This document shows positions 1-8,021 of a stretch of 64,000 nucleotides of DNA, piece by piece. A program made the position numbers and the translations under genes. This stretch comes from Streptomyces sp. CB03234 (lineage in GTDB: Bacteria; Actinomycetota; Actinomycetes; Streptomycetales; Streptomycetaceae), in NCBI RefSeq assembly GCF_001905885.1, contig NZ_LIYH01000004.1:682001-746000 (forward strand), written 5' to 3'. The notes under the pieces are model-generated. The model made no database searches and was not told where the DNA came from. It saw only the letters and a list, made by a program, of their open reading frames with translations. The stretch's first letter is position 1. Each line of letters starts with the position of its first letter.

Positions 1-20
1 GGCCGGAGCGGGCCGGTCGG

Positions 21-1061
21 TCACGACGCCGATGTACCAGACGTACCCGAGGTACCAGACGTACCCGACGCCTTCGGCGTAACAGCGCCCAGCGGCCGCC
101 GCAGGGACGTGTCGCCGTGGTCCCAGGCCGCCAGCACCCGGCGCTCCCACAGTTCGTCGAGCCAGACCGTCGCCCGGATGCCGAACGCCACGTCCGTGGC
201 CAGCTCCGGCTCGCGGGACAGGAGGTCGCCCAGGACGTCGCGGCGCATCACCTGCTCGTGGACCGCGTCCGCCTCGATGTGCTCGGTGAAGAACCGGACG
301 CACCGCTCCTCGGCGCCCAGCCGTTCCAGCGCCTTGGCCATGCGCCGGGCGCCCGGCGGTGAGGTGATCTCCAGGACCGCGAAGTTCCCCGCCGCCGCGC
401 CCCGCAGCGAGCGGTGCAGGCCGAACAGCGACATCACGTTCACCGTCGCGAGCGTGGTGGCCGGGGCGAGGTCCAGGTAACGGCCGTACGAGGCGTCCAG
501 CCCGGCCCCCTCCATGAGGTCGGCGAACAGCCGGGCATGCACCCGCTCGCCGCGCCCCGCGCCGAACTCGTCGTACGCCACCGCCACCAGTGACGCCTTC
601 GCCTGCCCCTCCAGGCGCGGTATCAGCCACGCCTGCGGATCGGACTCCTTGAGCTGGTACAGCGAGCGGTGCACCAGGTACTCCCGCATCAGCTCCCAGG
701 TGCCGTCCTCCAGCAGCCGGTGCGACACCCCGTGCCCGTCGACGGGCTCGACCAGCAGCGGGTCCAGCGCCGCCGCCACGTCGTCGCCGCCGGGCACCGC
801 CTCCCGCAGTGCCCCGAGGAACGCCTCCTCCATGGGCCGGCGCAGCCCGAGCAGCCCGGCGTCCCACTCCCGCTCCCCGGCGACGCCCTCCAGGTCCCGG
901 TAGTGCGGTTCGTACGACAGGTACAGCGCCAGCTGGAGGTCCTCGCCCAGCGGGTCGGCACCGGCCACGGTCACCGCCGGCGCCGTGCCGCCCAGCAGGA
1001 CCTGCCGTACGGCGGCCGACAGGGGGCCCCGTTCCTCCGGCAGGGGAGCCGCCACCGTCAT
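21..1061 (-). CDS. iron-containing redox enzyme family protein (haem-oxygenase-like fold)
   Basis: A 346-residue soluble, mostly helical protein resembling the iron-containing redox enzyme / haem-oxygenase-like superfamily, whose members often bind a di-iron centre; the substrate cannot be told. Candidate metal ligands seen are E51 and H53, E165 with E172/H175, and the E260-H261-E263-H268 cluster. The ATG at 1061 was chosen because it overlaps the stop of the upstream FAD/Rieske gene (ATGA), which implies translational coupling; longer forms only read into that neighbour. The C-terminus is a Gly-Thr-Ser repeat tail encoded by an 18-bp tandem repeat at 34-68, an oddity outside the catalytic domain. 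The pairing with a Rieske/FAD protein suggests a joint redox function, which is inference. Confidence 0.7.
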   Translation of the reverse strand: MTVAAPLPEERGPLSAAVRQVLLGGTAPAVTVAGADPLGEDLQLALYLSYEPHYRDLEGVAGEREWDAGLLGLRRPMEEAFLGALREAVPGGDDVAAALDPLLVEPVDGHGVSHRLLEDGTWELMREYLVHRSLYQLKESDPQAWLIPRLEGQAKASLVAVAYDEFGAGRGERVHARLFADLMEGAGLDASYGRYLDLAPATTLATVNVMSLFGLHRSLRGAAAGNFAVLEITSPPGARRMAKALERLGAEERCVRFFTEHIEADAVHEQVMRRDVLGDLLSREPELATDVAFGIRATVWLDELWERRVLAAWDHGDTSLRRPLGAVTPKASGTSGTSGTSGTSAS

Positions 1062-2632
1062 TCGCCCTCCTCCACGTCCACCACGTTCTCCGTGTCCTCC
1101 ACGTCCATCTGCTCCAGCGGCCGCAGCGCCGGGCCCTGCACCACCTTGCCGTCCACGTCGAACCGCGAACCGTGGCAGGGGCACTCCCACGCGGACTCCT
1201 CGTCGTTGAAGTGGACGATGCACCCCAGGTGAGTACAGCGCGCCGACACCCCGTGCAGGGTGCCCGCCGCGTCCCGGTGCACCGCCAGCCGCCGCCCCCC
1301 GACCCGTACGACCGCACCGCCGCCGCGCGGGATGTCGGCCGTCGAGTCGGCGTGCGCGCCTGGCAGCCGGTCGCCGATGAAGTGCTTGCCCACCTGCGCC
1401 TGGAGCCGCAGCATCGCCGGTGCCTCGCGCACCGGATGGAGCCGTACCGGGTCGTACAGGCTCGTCCAGGCGGGCTCGCGGCCACGGATGCGGGAGGCGA
1501 TCAGGTCGCCCGCCATCACGCCGTTGCTCATGCCCCAGCCGGCGAAACCGCTCGCCACGTACGCGTGCCGCGACCCTGCGTGCAGCCGCCCCACGTACGG
1601 CACCCGGTCGGTCGTGACGTTGTCCTGGGTGGCCCAGCGGTGGGTGAGCTCGACGCCCGGGAAACGCTCCCGCGTCCAGGAGGCGAGCTTCTCGTAGCGC
1701 TCACCGACCTCGCCGTCCTCCACCGTGCCGGGCGTGAACTTCTCGCCCGTGACGATGAGCATCCGCCGCCCGTCCTCGCCGTACGGCGCCGTCCGCACCG
1801 AGCGCGTGTTGTTCTCCCAGGTCAGGAACATCCCGTCCGGGTCCTGCCCGTCCGGGACCGGCCCGGCCACCACCAGCTCCCGCTTCGGCTCCAGCCGGGT
1901 GAACAGCAGCGCCCGGTCGAAGACCGGGTAGTGGGTGGCGACGACCACGTCACGCGCCTTGATCGTGTGTCCGGCGCTCGTGGTCAGCTCGCACGGCGAG
2001 CCCTCCTGGAGCCGGGTCACCCGCGTCCGCTCGAAGATCCGCCCGCCCAGCACCTCCAGGTCGGCGGCGAGCGCCAGCAGGTACTTGCGCGGATGGAACT
2101 GCGCCTGGTTCTCGACCTTGACCGCGCCCACCACCGGGAACGGCAGCGGCGTCTCGGTCACGTACGAGGCGGCCAGCCCCGCCGCCCGTGCCGCCTCCGC
2201 CTCCTCGCGCAGCTGGTCCGCCTTCGCCGGATCCTCGGTGTACGTGTACGCGGGCAGCCGCTCCAGATCGCAGTCGATGCCCAGCTCCTCGCTCACCTCG
2301 GCCACATGGTCGATGGCGATCTGCTGCGAGTGGGCGTAGAGCCGGGCGGCCCGGGAGCCGTGGATCCTCGCGATGTCCGCGTACACCATGCCGTGCAGCG
2401 CGGACAGCTTCGCCGTGGTGTGGCCGGTCACGCCGGACGCGATGCGGTCGGCCTCCAGCAGCACCACCGGGTGCCCGGCGCGGGCCACTTCCCACGCCGT
2501 ACACAGCCCGGCGATCCCGCCACCGACCACGGCCACCTCGGTCTCGATGGGACCGTCCACGGCCGGTCGGCCTGGTCCGGGGGCGTACTCCATCCACAGA
2601 GAACCGGAACCGGAACCGGACGGAAAGCTCAT
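1058..2632 (-). CDS. FAD-dependent oxidoreductase with C-terminal Rieske [2Fe-2S] domain
   Basis: A 524-residue protein with an N-terminal DAO-type FAD fold (dinucleotide motif GGGIAG at residues 37-42 followed by an acidic residue in VVLLEAD) and a C-terminal Rieske domain with ligands C466-x-H468 and C484-x2-H487. This architecture is common in actinobacteria and cyanobacteria; the substrate is unknown, and amine or glycine-betaine-like oxidation is only a guess. The start at 2632 follows a short spacer to the divergent methyltransferase gene at 2697. Its stop overlaps the next start, so the two minus-strand genes form one transcription unit. No signal peptide or membrane segment is visible, so it is probably cytosolic. 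Confidence 0.85.
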   Translation of the reverse strand: MSFPSGSGSGSLWMEYAPGPGRPAVDGPIETEVAVVGGGIAGLCTAWEVARAGHPVVLLEADRIASGVTGHTTAKLSALHGMVYADIARIHGSRAARLYAHSQQIAIDHVAEVSEELGIDCDLERLPAYTYTEDPAKADQLREEAEAARAAGLAASYVTETPLPFPVVGAVKVENQAQFHPRKYLLALAADLEVLGGRIFERTRVTRLQEGSPCELTTSAGHTIKARDVVVATHYPVFDRALLFTRLEPKRELVVAGPVPDGQDPDGMFLTWENNTRSVRTAPYGEDGRRMLIVTGEKFTPGTVEDGEVGERYEKLASWTRERFPGVELTHRWATQDNVTTDRVPYVGRLHAGSRHAYVASGFAGWGMSNGVMAGDLIASRIRGREPAWTSLYDPVRLHPVREAPAMLRLQAQVGKHFIGDRLPGAHADSTADIPRGGGAVVRVGGRRLAVHRDAAGTLHGVSARCTHLGCIVHFNDEESAWECPCHGSRFDVDGKVVQGPALRPLEQMDVEDTENVVDVEEGE

Positions 2633-2696
2633 CGCTCACTCCTTACACAGCAGGTCACCGGCGTTTCGCCGGGGAAGTCCGAGGTACCCGCTGTAC

Positions 2697-3356
2697 ATGC
2701 GTCTACTCAGACCACGCGGCGTGTACGCGCCCCAGGAGGACACTGAACTGCTTGCCCAGGCGGCGCGCAGCGAACTGCGCACGCTGCGCGCCCAGCCCGG
2801 CGTCGAGGTGCTCGACGTCGGGACGGGCACCGGCGCGCTGGCCCTGCTGGCCGCCGAGTGCCCGGGGGCACGGGTGACCGCCGTCGACATCTCCTGGCGT
2901 GCCGTGCTCGCCGCGCGCTACAACGCCTGGCGCCTCGGGCTGCCGGTCGTCGTCCGCCACGGCGATCTGACGAAACCCGTCGAAGGGCGGCGGTTCGACC
3001 TGATCCTGTCCAACCCGCCGTACGTCCTGTCCCCGGCCCCCGTACGCGGCGGGGCGGACCGGACCTGGAACGCGGGTGCGGACGGGCGGCAGGTCCTCGA
3101 CCGGCTGTGCGCGCGGGCGCCGGACCTGCTGCGGGACTCGGGGGTCCTGTTGCTGGTGCAGTCGGCGCTGGCCGGGGTGGACGCCACGCTGGACCAGTTG
3201 CAGGCCAGGGGCCTCGCTGCGGGCGTCGAACTGCGCGCCAGGATCCCGTTCGGGCCGGTGATGGCCCGGCACGCCGAGTGGCTGGAGCAGCAGGGGCTGA
3301 TCGCGCCCGACGAACGCAAGGAAGACCTGGTGGTGATCCGTGCGCAGCGAAGCTGA
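2697..3356 (+). CDS. HemK/PrmC-like class I methyltransferase
   Basis: A 219-residue SAM-dependent methyltransferase. Visible motifs are motif I VLDVGTGTGALAL (about residues 41-53) and the NPPY signature in ILSNPPYVL (about 105), which defines the N5-glutamine and N6-adenine methyltransferase group. The short length without the PrmC N-terminal helical domain resembles the HemK2/Mtq2 subgroup, which methylates glutamine in release factors or other small targets; the target here is not known. ATG at 2697 was chosen because the Pfam-like fold begins right after it; the open frame extends upstream but antisense to the FAD gene. It overlaps the CDGSH gene start by 17 bp, so the two are probably co-translated. 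Confidence 0.8.
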   Translation: MRLLRPRGVYAPQEDTELLAQAARSELRTLRAQPGVEVLDVGTGTGALALLAAECPGARVTAVDISWRAVLAARYNAWRLGLPVVVRHGDLTKPVEGRRFDLILSNPPYVLSPAPVRGGADRTWNAGADGRQVLDRLCARAPDLLRDSGVLLLVQSALAGVDATLDQLQARGLAAGVELRARIPFGPVMARHAEWLEQQGLIAPDERKEDLVVIRAQRS

Positions 3357-3549
3357 ACGCTCGGCCGAACGGGTGGTGATCGACCCTGAGGGCCCGCTCC
3401 TGATGGAGGGGCCGGTCGAGATACGGCTGCCGGACGGTACGACGGCGTGTTCCGACCGCTTCATGGTCGCGGTGTGCACCTGCCGCCGCAGCCGCCGCTA
3501 CCCGTGGTGCGACACGAGCCACCGGCGTCGCACGCGCGCGGAGGAATGA
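3340..3549 (+). CDS. CDGSH iron-sulfur domain protein
   Basis: A 69-residue protein carrying the [2Fe-2S]-binding CDGSH signature: C-T-C then P-x-C-D-x2-S-H near residues 46-61 (CTCRRSRRYPWCDTSH), matching the family pattern C-x-C-x6-P-x-C-D-x3-H. The GTG start at 3340 lies inside the end of the methyltransferase gene, indicating coupling. Members are small redox or Fe-S transfer proteins; the specific partner is unknown. Length is typical for single-domain bacterial members, and there is no targeting signal. Confidence 0.85.
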   Translation: MRSEAERSAERVVIDPEGPLLMEGPVEIRLPDGTTACSDRFMVAVCTCRRSRRYPWCDTSHRRRTRAEE

Positions 3550-3594
3550 AAGGCCGCCGGGATTGAAAGGGCCCGGCCTGCGCACTCGTACGGC

Positions 3595-3840
3595 ATGACC
3601 GACCCCAACCCGAACCCGAACCCGGACCCTGATCCGGACCGCACCCCGGGTCTCGAAGCCGGTGGCGGCGTCCCGCCGGGCGACACGCCGCCCGCGGAAT
3701 CGAGCATGCCCGGGGCCGGGCCGAGGGAGACGCACAACCCGCCGACCGGCTGGGCGAAGGCACCGATGGTGCTGATCCTGCTGGTCGTCGTCCTCGTGGC
3801 GGCGCTGTTCGTCGCGATGGCAGTGGTGATCGCACTCTGA
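3595..3840 (+). CDS. DUF6480 family small membrane protein
   Basis: An 81-residue protein with an Asn-Pro/Asp-Pro repeat N-terminus, the conserved-looking block TPGLEAGGGVPPGDTPPAES (about 17-36), and one hydrophobic C-terminal helix (about 57-81). This matches the DUF6480 family, common in Streptomyces and of unknown function. It is probably inserted in the membrane with the proline-rich head in the cytoplasm or outside. It sits 14 bp upstream of the CBS protein gene and may share its transcript. Confidence 0.75.
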   Translation: MTDPNPNPNPDPDPDRTPGLEAGGGVPPGDTPPAESSMPGAGPRETHNPPTGWAKAPMVLILLVVVLVAALFVAMAVVIAL

Positions 3841-3854
3841 AGGGAGTTCAACGT

Positions 3855-4271
3855 ATGACAACCGCACGTCAGCTGATGACCAAGGGCGTCGACTGCGTCG
3901 GCGAGGGCGACACCGTCCTCCAGGCCGCCGAGATGATGAAGCAACTCGGGGTGGGCGCGATGCCCATCTGCGGCTCCGACGACAAGCTCAAGGGCATGCT
4001 GACCGACCGCGACATCGTGGTGAAGGCACTAGGCGCCGGCAAGGACCCGGCGAAGACGACGGCCGGCGAACTCGCGCAGGGCGAAGTGGTGTACGTGGAC
4101 GCGGACGACGACGTGCAGATGGTGCTGCGCAAGATGTCCGAGCACAAGGTGCGCCGGCTTCCGGTGATCGACAACCACCGCCTGGTCGGCATGATCGCCC
4201 AGGCGGACGTCGCCCGCGCGCTCCCCGACCCCCAGGTCGGCGACCTCCTGGAAGCCCTCTCCACCGACTGA
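3855..4271 (+). CDS. CBS domain-containing protein
   Basis: A 138-residue protein consisting of two CBS motifs (about 8-62 and 76-130; the second ends HKVRRLPVIDNHRLVGMIAQ, typical of the family). CBS pairs (Bateman modules) bind adenosyl ligands such as AMP/ATP or sense redox and ionic state; stand-alone forms are usually regulators of partner enzymes. A Shine-Dalgarno GAAGGGAG precedes the ATG. No partner domain is fused, and the partner is unknown. A strong hairpin terminator lies just downstream. Confidence 0.88.
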   Translation: MTTARQLMTKGVDCVGEGDTVLQAAEMMKQLGVGAMPICGSDDKLKGMLTDRDIVVKALGAGKDPAKTTAGELAQGEVVYVDADDDVQMVLRKMSEHKVRRLPVIDNHRLVGMIAQADVARALPDPQVGDLLEALSTD

Positions 4272-4304
4272 CCCCCGCTGTGCCACCCGCCACGACGGCG
4301 GACA

Positions 4305-4345
4305 CCGGACCCGCTCGCCGCGGTCGCCGCGGCGGGCGGGTCCGG
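4305..4345 (+). terminator. intrinsic-type hairpin after CBS gene
   Basis: Two 19-base arms (4305-4323 and 4327-4345) pair with a single G-U wobble around a 3-base loop, 33 bases after the CBS stop codon. No U-tract follows, as is usual for Streptomyces terminators. Confidence 0.65.
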
Positions 4346-4348
4346 CAC

Positions 4349-4453
4349 GCCGTGCGGGCCGTTGCCGTCCCACGCCCGCATGCCGTGCGGGCCGTTGCCG
4401 TCCCGCGCCCCGCATCGCCTGGGGGCCCTCGCCGTCCCGCGCCCCGCATCGCC
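4349..4453. repeat. three imperfect copies of a 33-34 bp tandem repeat
   Basis: Copies begin near 4349, 4382 and 4416 and share GGGCC, CCGTCCC and the CGCATCGCC block. The array is non-coding, sitting between the CBS gene terminator and the convergent ATPase gene. It probably arose by slippage; no function is visible. Confidence 0.6.
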
Positions 4454-4479
4454 GTGCGCCGGGGCATCCCGGCCGCTGG

Positions 4480-4869
4480 TCACATGCCCAGCCGGGCCCA
4501 GGTGGTGTGACCGCGGGCGTGCACCGTGTCGCCCCAGGAGTCGGCCAGGGCGTTCACGATGAACAGGCCGCGGCCGCCGTCGGCGAAGGTGTACGAGGGG
4601 TGACGCCAGCGGGCACGTACCCATGCGACGTCGATACCCGGGCCCGCGTCGTCCACTTCGAGCAGCACGCAGTGCCGTCCGTGCTCGTCGTGCGTCCGGC
4701 GGACGCGAATGCTCACCGGTGGCACTCCGTGGCGGACGGCGTTGCCCGCCAGTTCCGTGATGACGAGCAGGGCGTCGTCGACCAGTGCGTCCAGATGCCA
4801 GGAGGCCAGCCGGTGGCGGACCTCCGCGCGGATGTGCGCCGTGCCCTGGGTCGCCGTTTGCGTTCTCAT
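4480..4869 (-). CDS. ATP-binding protein, anti-sigma regulatory factor type (HATPase_c_2)
   Basis: A 129-residue GHKL ATPase of the RsbW/SpoIIAB-like class. The N box ELAGNAVRHG (about 40-49), G1 box DDAGPGID (about 73-80) and G2 box GGRGLFIV (about 97-104) are all present. Streptomyces encode dozens of these; they act as serine kinases/anti-sigma factors on STAS anti-anti-sigma proteins or bind sigma factors directly. There is no partner sigma or STAS gene adjacent, so the target is unknown. Length is typical for the stand-alone form. The next gene on the same strand is the fasciclin lipoprotein, 82 bp upstream. Confidence 0.85.
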   Translation of the reverse strand: MRTQTATQGTAHIRAEVRHRLASWHLDALVDDALLVITELAGNAVRHGVPPVSIRVRRTHDEHGRHCVLLEVDDAGPGIDVAWVRARWRHPSYTFADGGRGLFIVNALADSWGDTVHARGHTTWARLGM

Positions 4870-4951
4870 GCCCCTTATTCGTGACCGCCCGTGCCGCGGA
4901 TGGGCGTGGACGGGGCCCGGGCGGTGCCCGGGCCCCAGTCCGCCGAGGGGG

Positions 4952-5593
4952 TCACATCTTCGGCATGAGGACGGTGTCGATGATGTAGACGGTGGCGTTC
5001 GCCGTGGGCACGTTGCCGCACACGACGTTCGCGGCGTCGTTGACCTTGTACGACTCGCCCGAGCCGGACGTGGTCAGCGTGCTCTTCTCCAGGGTCTCGA
5101 ACGTGCCGCTCTCCAGCTGCTGCGGTGTGAGCTTCTGGCCGACCACGTGGTAGGTGAGGAGCTTCGTCAGGGTGGCCTTGTCGTTGAGGACCTTGTCGAG
5201 GTCCGCCTTCGGGATCTTCGCGAAGGCGTCGTTGGTCGGGGCGAACACCGTGATGTTCTGGGCGTTGTTCAGGGTGTCGACCAGGCCCGCCTTCTTCACG
5301 GCCGTGACGAGGGTCGACAGGGCGGGGTTGTTCGACGCTGCCGTGGCGACGGGGTCCTTCGCCATCCCGTCGAAGCTTCCCGCACCGTCCTTGGGCACCG
5401 ACGCGCACGCCGGGCCGAACGGGCCGTCCGCCGTCACCTTCTCCTCGGTCTCGCTCGGGGTGGAGTCGGCGGTGGCCGCAGTGTCCGACGCCGAATCGCC
5501 CGAGTCGTCCATGCCGCAGGCCGTGAGGGCGAGCGGCAGCGTGACGGCGGCTGCGACAGCGGCGAGAGCGCGGCGGGAGCGGATCGTGAGCAT
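4952..5593 (-). CDS. fasciclin-domain lipoprotein (MPT70/MPT83-like)
   Basis: A 213-residue exported lipoprotein. It has a basic N-terminus, a hydrophobic stretch, and the lipobox LTAC with C26 as lipidation site, then an acidic/Thr-rich linker and one fasciclin (beta-Ig-H3) domain (about 75-213) with the FAS1 H1 motif ITVFAPTNDAF and the H2-like YHVVGQKLT. Fasciclin domains mediate adhesion. In Mycobacterium tuberculosis the paralogous MPT70/MPT83 are the main SigK targets, and here the gene is divergent from sigK-rskA. ATG at 5593 was chosen for its AAGGAGA ribosome site and complete signal peptide. A SigK-like promoter lies at 5721-5750. Confidence 0.9.
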   Translation of the reverse strand: MLTIRSRRALAAVAAAVTLPLALTACGMDDSGDSASDTAATADSTPSETEEKVTADGPFGPACASVPKDGAGSFDGMAKDPVATAASNNPALSTLVTAVKKAGLVDTLNNAQNITVFAPTNDAFAKIPKADLDKVLNDKATLTKLLTYHVVGQKLTPQQLESGTFETLEKSTLTTSGSGESYKVNDAANVVCGNVPTANATVYIIDTVLMPKM

Positions 5594-5720
5594 GGGTCGG
5601 TCTCCTTGGTGAGCGATGCCGGCACCGCTGTGGGGGCGCCGAGCGGGATACGTGGGGACAGCGGGCAGGACTCGAAGCCCGGGAACAGGGGAGAAAGTCC
5701 TCCCGCTGCCCTCACGACCC

Positions 5721-5750
5721 CCATTCGGAGATGCCGGTGCGGCGGATTGG
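5721..5750 (-). promoter_or_regulatory. SigK-like promoter for the fasciclin gene
   Basis: Reading on the minus strand, CCAATCC (5750-5744) is followed after 15 bases by CCGAATG (5728-5722). The mycobacterial SigK consensus as I recall it is CCATCC about 16 bases before CCGAATC. This is one of three such promoters in the module. A leader of about 120 bases is implied before the ATG at 5593. Confidence 0.5.
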
Positions 5751-5819
5751 CCCGGGCCGGAAAATCTTCTGAAGACAGGCACCTCGTGGGACGTCACACA
5801 GACGGACGGCCCAGCGAAC

Positions 5820-5847
5820 CCATCCGCGAACGGCCTGGCTACGAATC
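5820..5847 (+). promoter_or_regulatory. SigK-like autoregulatory promoter for sigK
   Basis: An exact CCATCC at 5820-5825, a 15-base spacer, then ACGAATC at 5841-5847. Only the first base of the -10 differs from the mycobacterial SigK consensus. It lies about 130 bases upstream of the GTG start and fits sigK autoregulation. The rest of the 5594-5977 intergenic space shows no gene. Confidence 0.55.
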
Positions 5848-5977
5848 AGCGGCAAGGAATGCGGAAGCATGGGCGTACCTCGCCTTCTTCCGGGACGACA
5901 CACGTGAAGGGGTCGCTCATGGACGACCAGCAGGTCGCCACCCGCCCAATGGGCCGTGCCCGCCGGGCGGGTGCGCG

Positions 5978-6562
5978 GTGAGGGAGATCGCACGGATCGG
6001 CGGCTCGCCCCGCCGGGAGCCGGATCTGTCGGAGGCCGTCGCCCGGGTGGCCGGCGGTGACCAGGATGCTTTCGCCACGCTCTACGACTCGATCGCGGGA
6101 CCGGTGTTCGGGCTGATCCTCAGGGTGCTCAGGGACCCGGCCCAGTCCGAGGAGGTGGCGCAGGAGGTCATGGTGGAGGTGTGGCGCCACGCCGCCCGGT
6201 TCCGGCCGGAGCAGGGGAGCGTCATGACCTGGGTGATGACCATGGCCCACCGCCGTGCCGTGGACCGCGTCCGCTCCGAGCAGGCGGCGACCGAGCGCGA
6301 CCGGCGCAGTGCGCGCCGGGAGCACACACCGGCGTACGACCAGGTGAGCGAGGAAGTGGCGGTCCGGCTGGACAGCGAACAGGTACGGCGGTGCCTGCAG
6401 TCCCTGACCGACCTGCAGAGGCAGGCGGTGACACTCGCCTACTACCAGGGGTACACCTACCGGGAGGTCGCCGCCTCGCTGTCGGCGCCCCTCGGGACGG
6501 TCAAGACGCGTCTGCGTGACGGACTGATCCGGCTGCGGGACTGCATGGGAGTGAACGCGTGA
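5978..6562 (+). CDS. sigK: ECF RNA polymerase sigma factor SigK
   Basis: A 194-residue ECF sigma factor. Region 2 spans about residues 22-95 (helix DPAQSEEVAQEVMVEVW and the -10-recognition MTWVMTMAHRRAVDRVR), and region 4 about 135-190, with the helix-turn-helix LAYYQGYTYREVAASLSAPL. Sequence and neighbours match the SigK family: anti-sigma RskA overlaps by GTGA and a fasciclin gene is divergent. The GTG at 5978 is the only plausible in-frame start close to the fold; its ribosome site is weak. SigK is held inactive by membrane-anchored RskA and released by regulated proteolysis. It probably transcribes itself, the fasciclin gene and the molybdoenzyme. Confidence 0.9.
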   Translation: MREIARIGGSPRREPDLSEAVARVAGGDQDAFATLYDSIAGPVFGLILRVLRDPAQSEEVAQEVMVEVWRHAARFRPEQGSVMTWVMTMAHRRAVDRVRSEQAATERDRRSARREHTPAYDQVSEEVAVRLDSEQVRRCLQSLTDLQRQAVTLAYYQGYTYREVAASLSAPLGTVKTRLRDGLIRLRDCMGVNA

Positions 6563-7302
6563 ACGAGGAACATCTGCATGCGCCCTCCGGTGCCTATGCG
6601 CTCAACGCGCTGCCGGACGACGAGCGCGCCGAGTTCGAGCGCCACGTGCGGGACTGCCCCGCGTGCGCGCAGGAGGTACGCGAGCTGTCCGCCACCGCGG
6701 CCCGCCTGGGATCCGCCGTGGCTACCGCCCCGCCGGCCGGGATGAGGCAACGGGTCCTCGGCGAGATCTCCACCGTCCGCCAGCTCCCACCCGCACTGGT
6801 GCCCGGCGTCTCCGCACCGCAGCCCACGTCCGGCCGCGGGGGGCGGCTGCCGCGCCTGGTCCTCGCCGCGTGTGTCGCGGCTGCCACCGCGTTCGGCGGC
6901 GTGGCGGTGTGGCAGCACCAGGAGGCGCGGCAGGCCGAGGAGCAGGCGCAACGAGCGGAACAGCGGGCGGCCGACATGGCCCGGGTGCTGGCGGCCCCCG
7001 ACGCCCGCACCGTCACGAGCGGCAAGGGGGCGGCCAAGGCCACCGTGGTCGTCTCCCGTGAGGAGAACAGCGCCGTGTTCCTGGCGTCAGGCCTGCCCGA
7101 GCTGCCGTCCGGCAAGACGTACCAGCTGTGGTTCGCCGACGGCGGCACGATGAGGCCCGCGGGTCTCACCCGCACCGACGGCGGCCTGGTGATGGAGGGC
7201 GACGTCGGCGACGCCACCGGAGTGGGTGTCACCGTGGAACCCGCCGGCGGGTCACCGCAACCCACCAGTACGCCCGTGCTGCTCATGGCGCTTCCCACCT
7301 GA
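6559..7302 (+). CDS. rskA: anti-sigma-K factor RskA
   Basis: A 247-residue single-pass membrane protein. The N-terminal zinc-binding anti-sigma domain has the H-x3-C-x2-C motif in HVRDCPACAQE (about 28-38). One transmembrane helix lies at about 95-113, followed by a coiled-coil-like Gln/Glu/Ala segment (about 117-140) and an extracytoplasmic RskA C-terminal domain (about 145-247). The GTG start overlaps the sigK stop by four bases. It should bind SigK in the cytoplasm until regulated proteolysis releases the sigma factor; the signal in Streptomyces is unknown. Length fits the family. Confidence 0.9.
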   Translation: MNEEHLHAPSGAYALNALPDDERAEFERHVRDCPACAQEVRELSATAARLGSAVATAPPAGMRQRVLGEISTVRQLPPALVPGVSAPQPTSGRGGRLPRLVLAACVAAATAFGGVAVWQHQEARQAEEQAQRAEQRAADMARVLAAPDARTVTSGKGAAKATVVVSREENSAVFLASGLPELPSGKTYQLWFADGGTMRPAGLTRTDGGLVMEGDVGDATGVGVTVEPAGGSPQPTSTPVLLMALPT

Positions 7303-7377
7303 AGCGCGGGCTCCGCCGAGGGGCGGCCCGCGGCCTCGGGGCTGCGGGCCTTCATCTCCCCCCGCGCGAGGAGCCGA

Positions 7378-7411
7378 CGGCGGCCTCGACTCCGAAGAGC
7401 CGAGGCCGCCG
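7378..7411. terminator. bidirectional hairpin between rskA and the DUF4383 gene
   Basis: Perfect 11-bp arms (7378-7388 and 7401-7411) around a 12-base loop, in the space between two convergent genes. A second, weaker 7-bp hairpin sits just before it near 7325-7350. Confidence 0.55.
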
Positions 7412-7500
7412 ACCGGCGTCAGTTCGTTGGGCTGCTTCCGGCCGTCCAGGGTGAGCGGCGCGCCGCGCCGGCTGGTCCGCGCCTCGGACGTGCCGTTCTG

Positions 7501-7950
7501 TCAGCGTCCGGCAGGGGCTCGGGGAGTGAGCAGGACACCGAGCCCGATCATGCCGATGCCGAGCACGAAGTGCAGCCAGTTGTCTGCCGAGTTGAGCGGG
7601 ACGAAGTTGGCCGCGCTGTCGTGGTCGATGATCAGGCCGTAGACCCACAGCACCAGGTAGACGGCGCCGCCGCCGATCAGGAAGGCTCGGGCGGTGGTCG
7701 CGGCGCGCGCGAGGGCGAGTCCGGCGATGCCGAACAGCAGGTGCACGATGTTGTGCAGGATCGAGACCTGGAACAGACCGAGGAGTTTCGCCTCGGAGTG
7801 GTGCTCGGCGAATGTCATCGCGTCGTAGTCGGTGGTCACCCCGGGAATGAACCCAAGGATGCCGACCAGGACGAATACCGCCCCGACGACCAGGGCGGCC
7901 CGCTGCACGTGGGTCCGGGACGTTCCGGGGCCGGCGTGATGAGTGAGCAT
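7501..7950 (-). CDS. DUF4383 domain-containing membrane protein
   Basis: A 149-residue integral membrane protein with about four hydrophobic segments (about 18-37, 58-80, 87-107, 125-143) and the conserved-looking LHNIVHLLFGIAGL stretch, diagnostic of DUF4383. Function is unknown. ATG at 7950 has a GGAAGGA ribosome site. It is 71 bp downstream of the molybdoenzyme gene on the same strand and probably shares its transcript, which places it in the SigK module. Confidence 0.8.
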   Translation of the reverse strand: MLTHHAGPGTSRTHVQRAALVVGAVFVLVGILGFIPGVTTDYDAMTFAEHHSEAKLLGLFQVSILHNIVHLLFGIAGLALARAATTARAFLIGGGAVYLVLWVYGLIIDHDSAANFVPLNSADNWLHFVLGIGMIGLGVLLTPRAPAGR

Positions 7951-8021
7951 GACAGTGATGTCCTTCCGGGGTACGTGCGGTGTGAGTGAGGAGAATCGGC
8001 TGCCCGTTCGTGCCACGCGGC

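Noticed and set aside
4280..4510. Open frames across the tandem repeat after the CBS gene
   Set aside because: They translate the GC-rich repeat and terminator; no ribosome site or domain.
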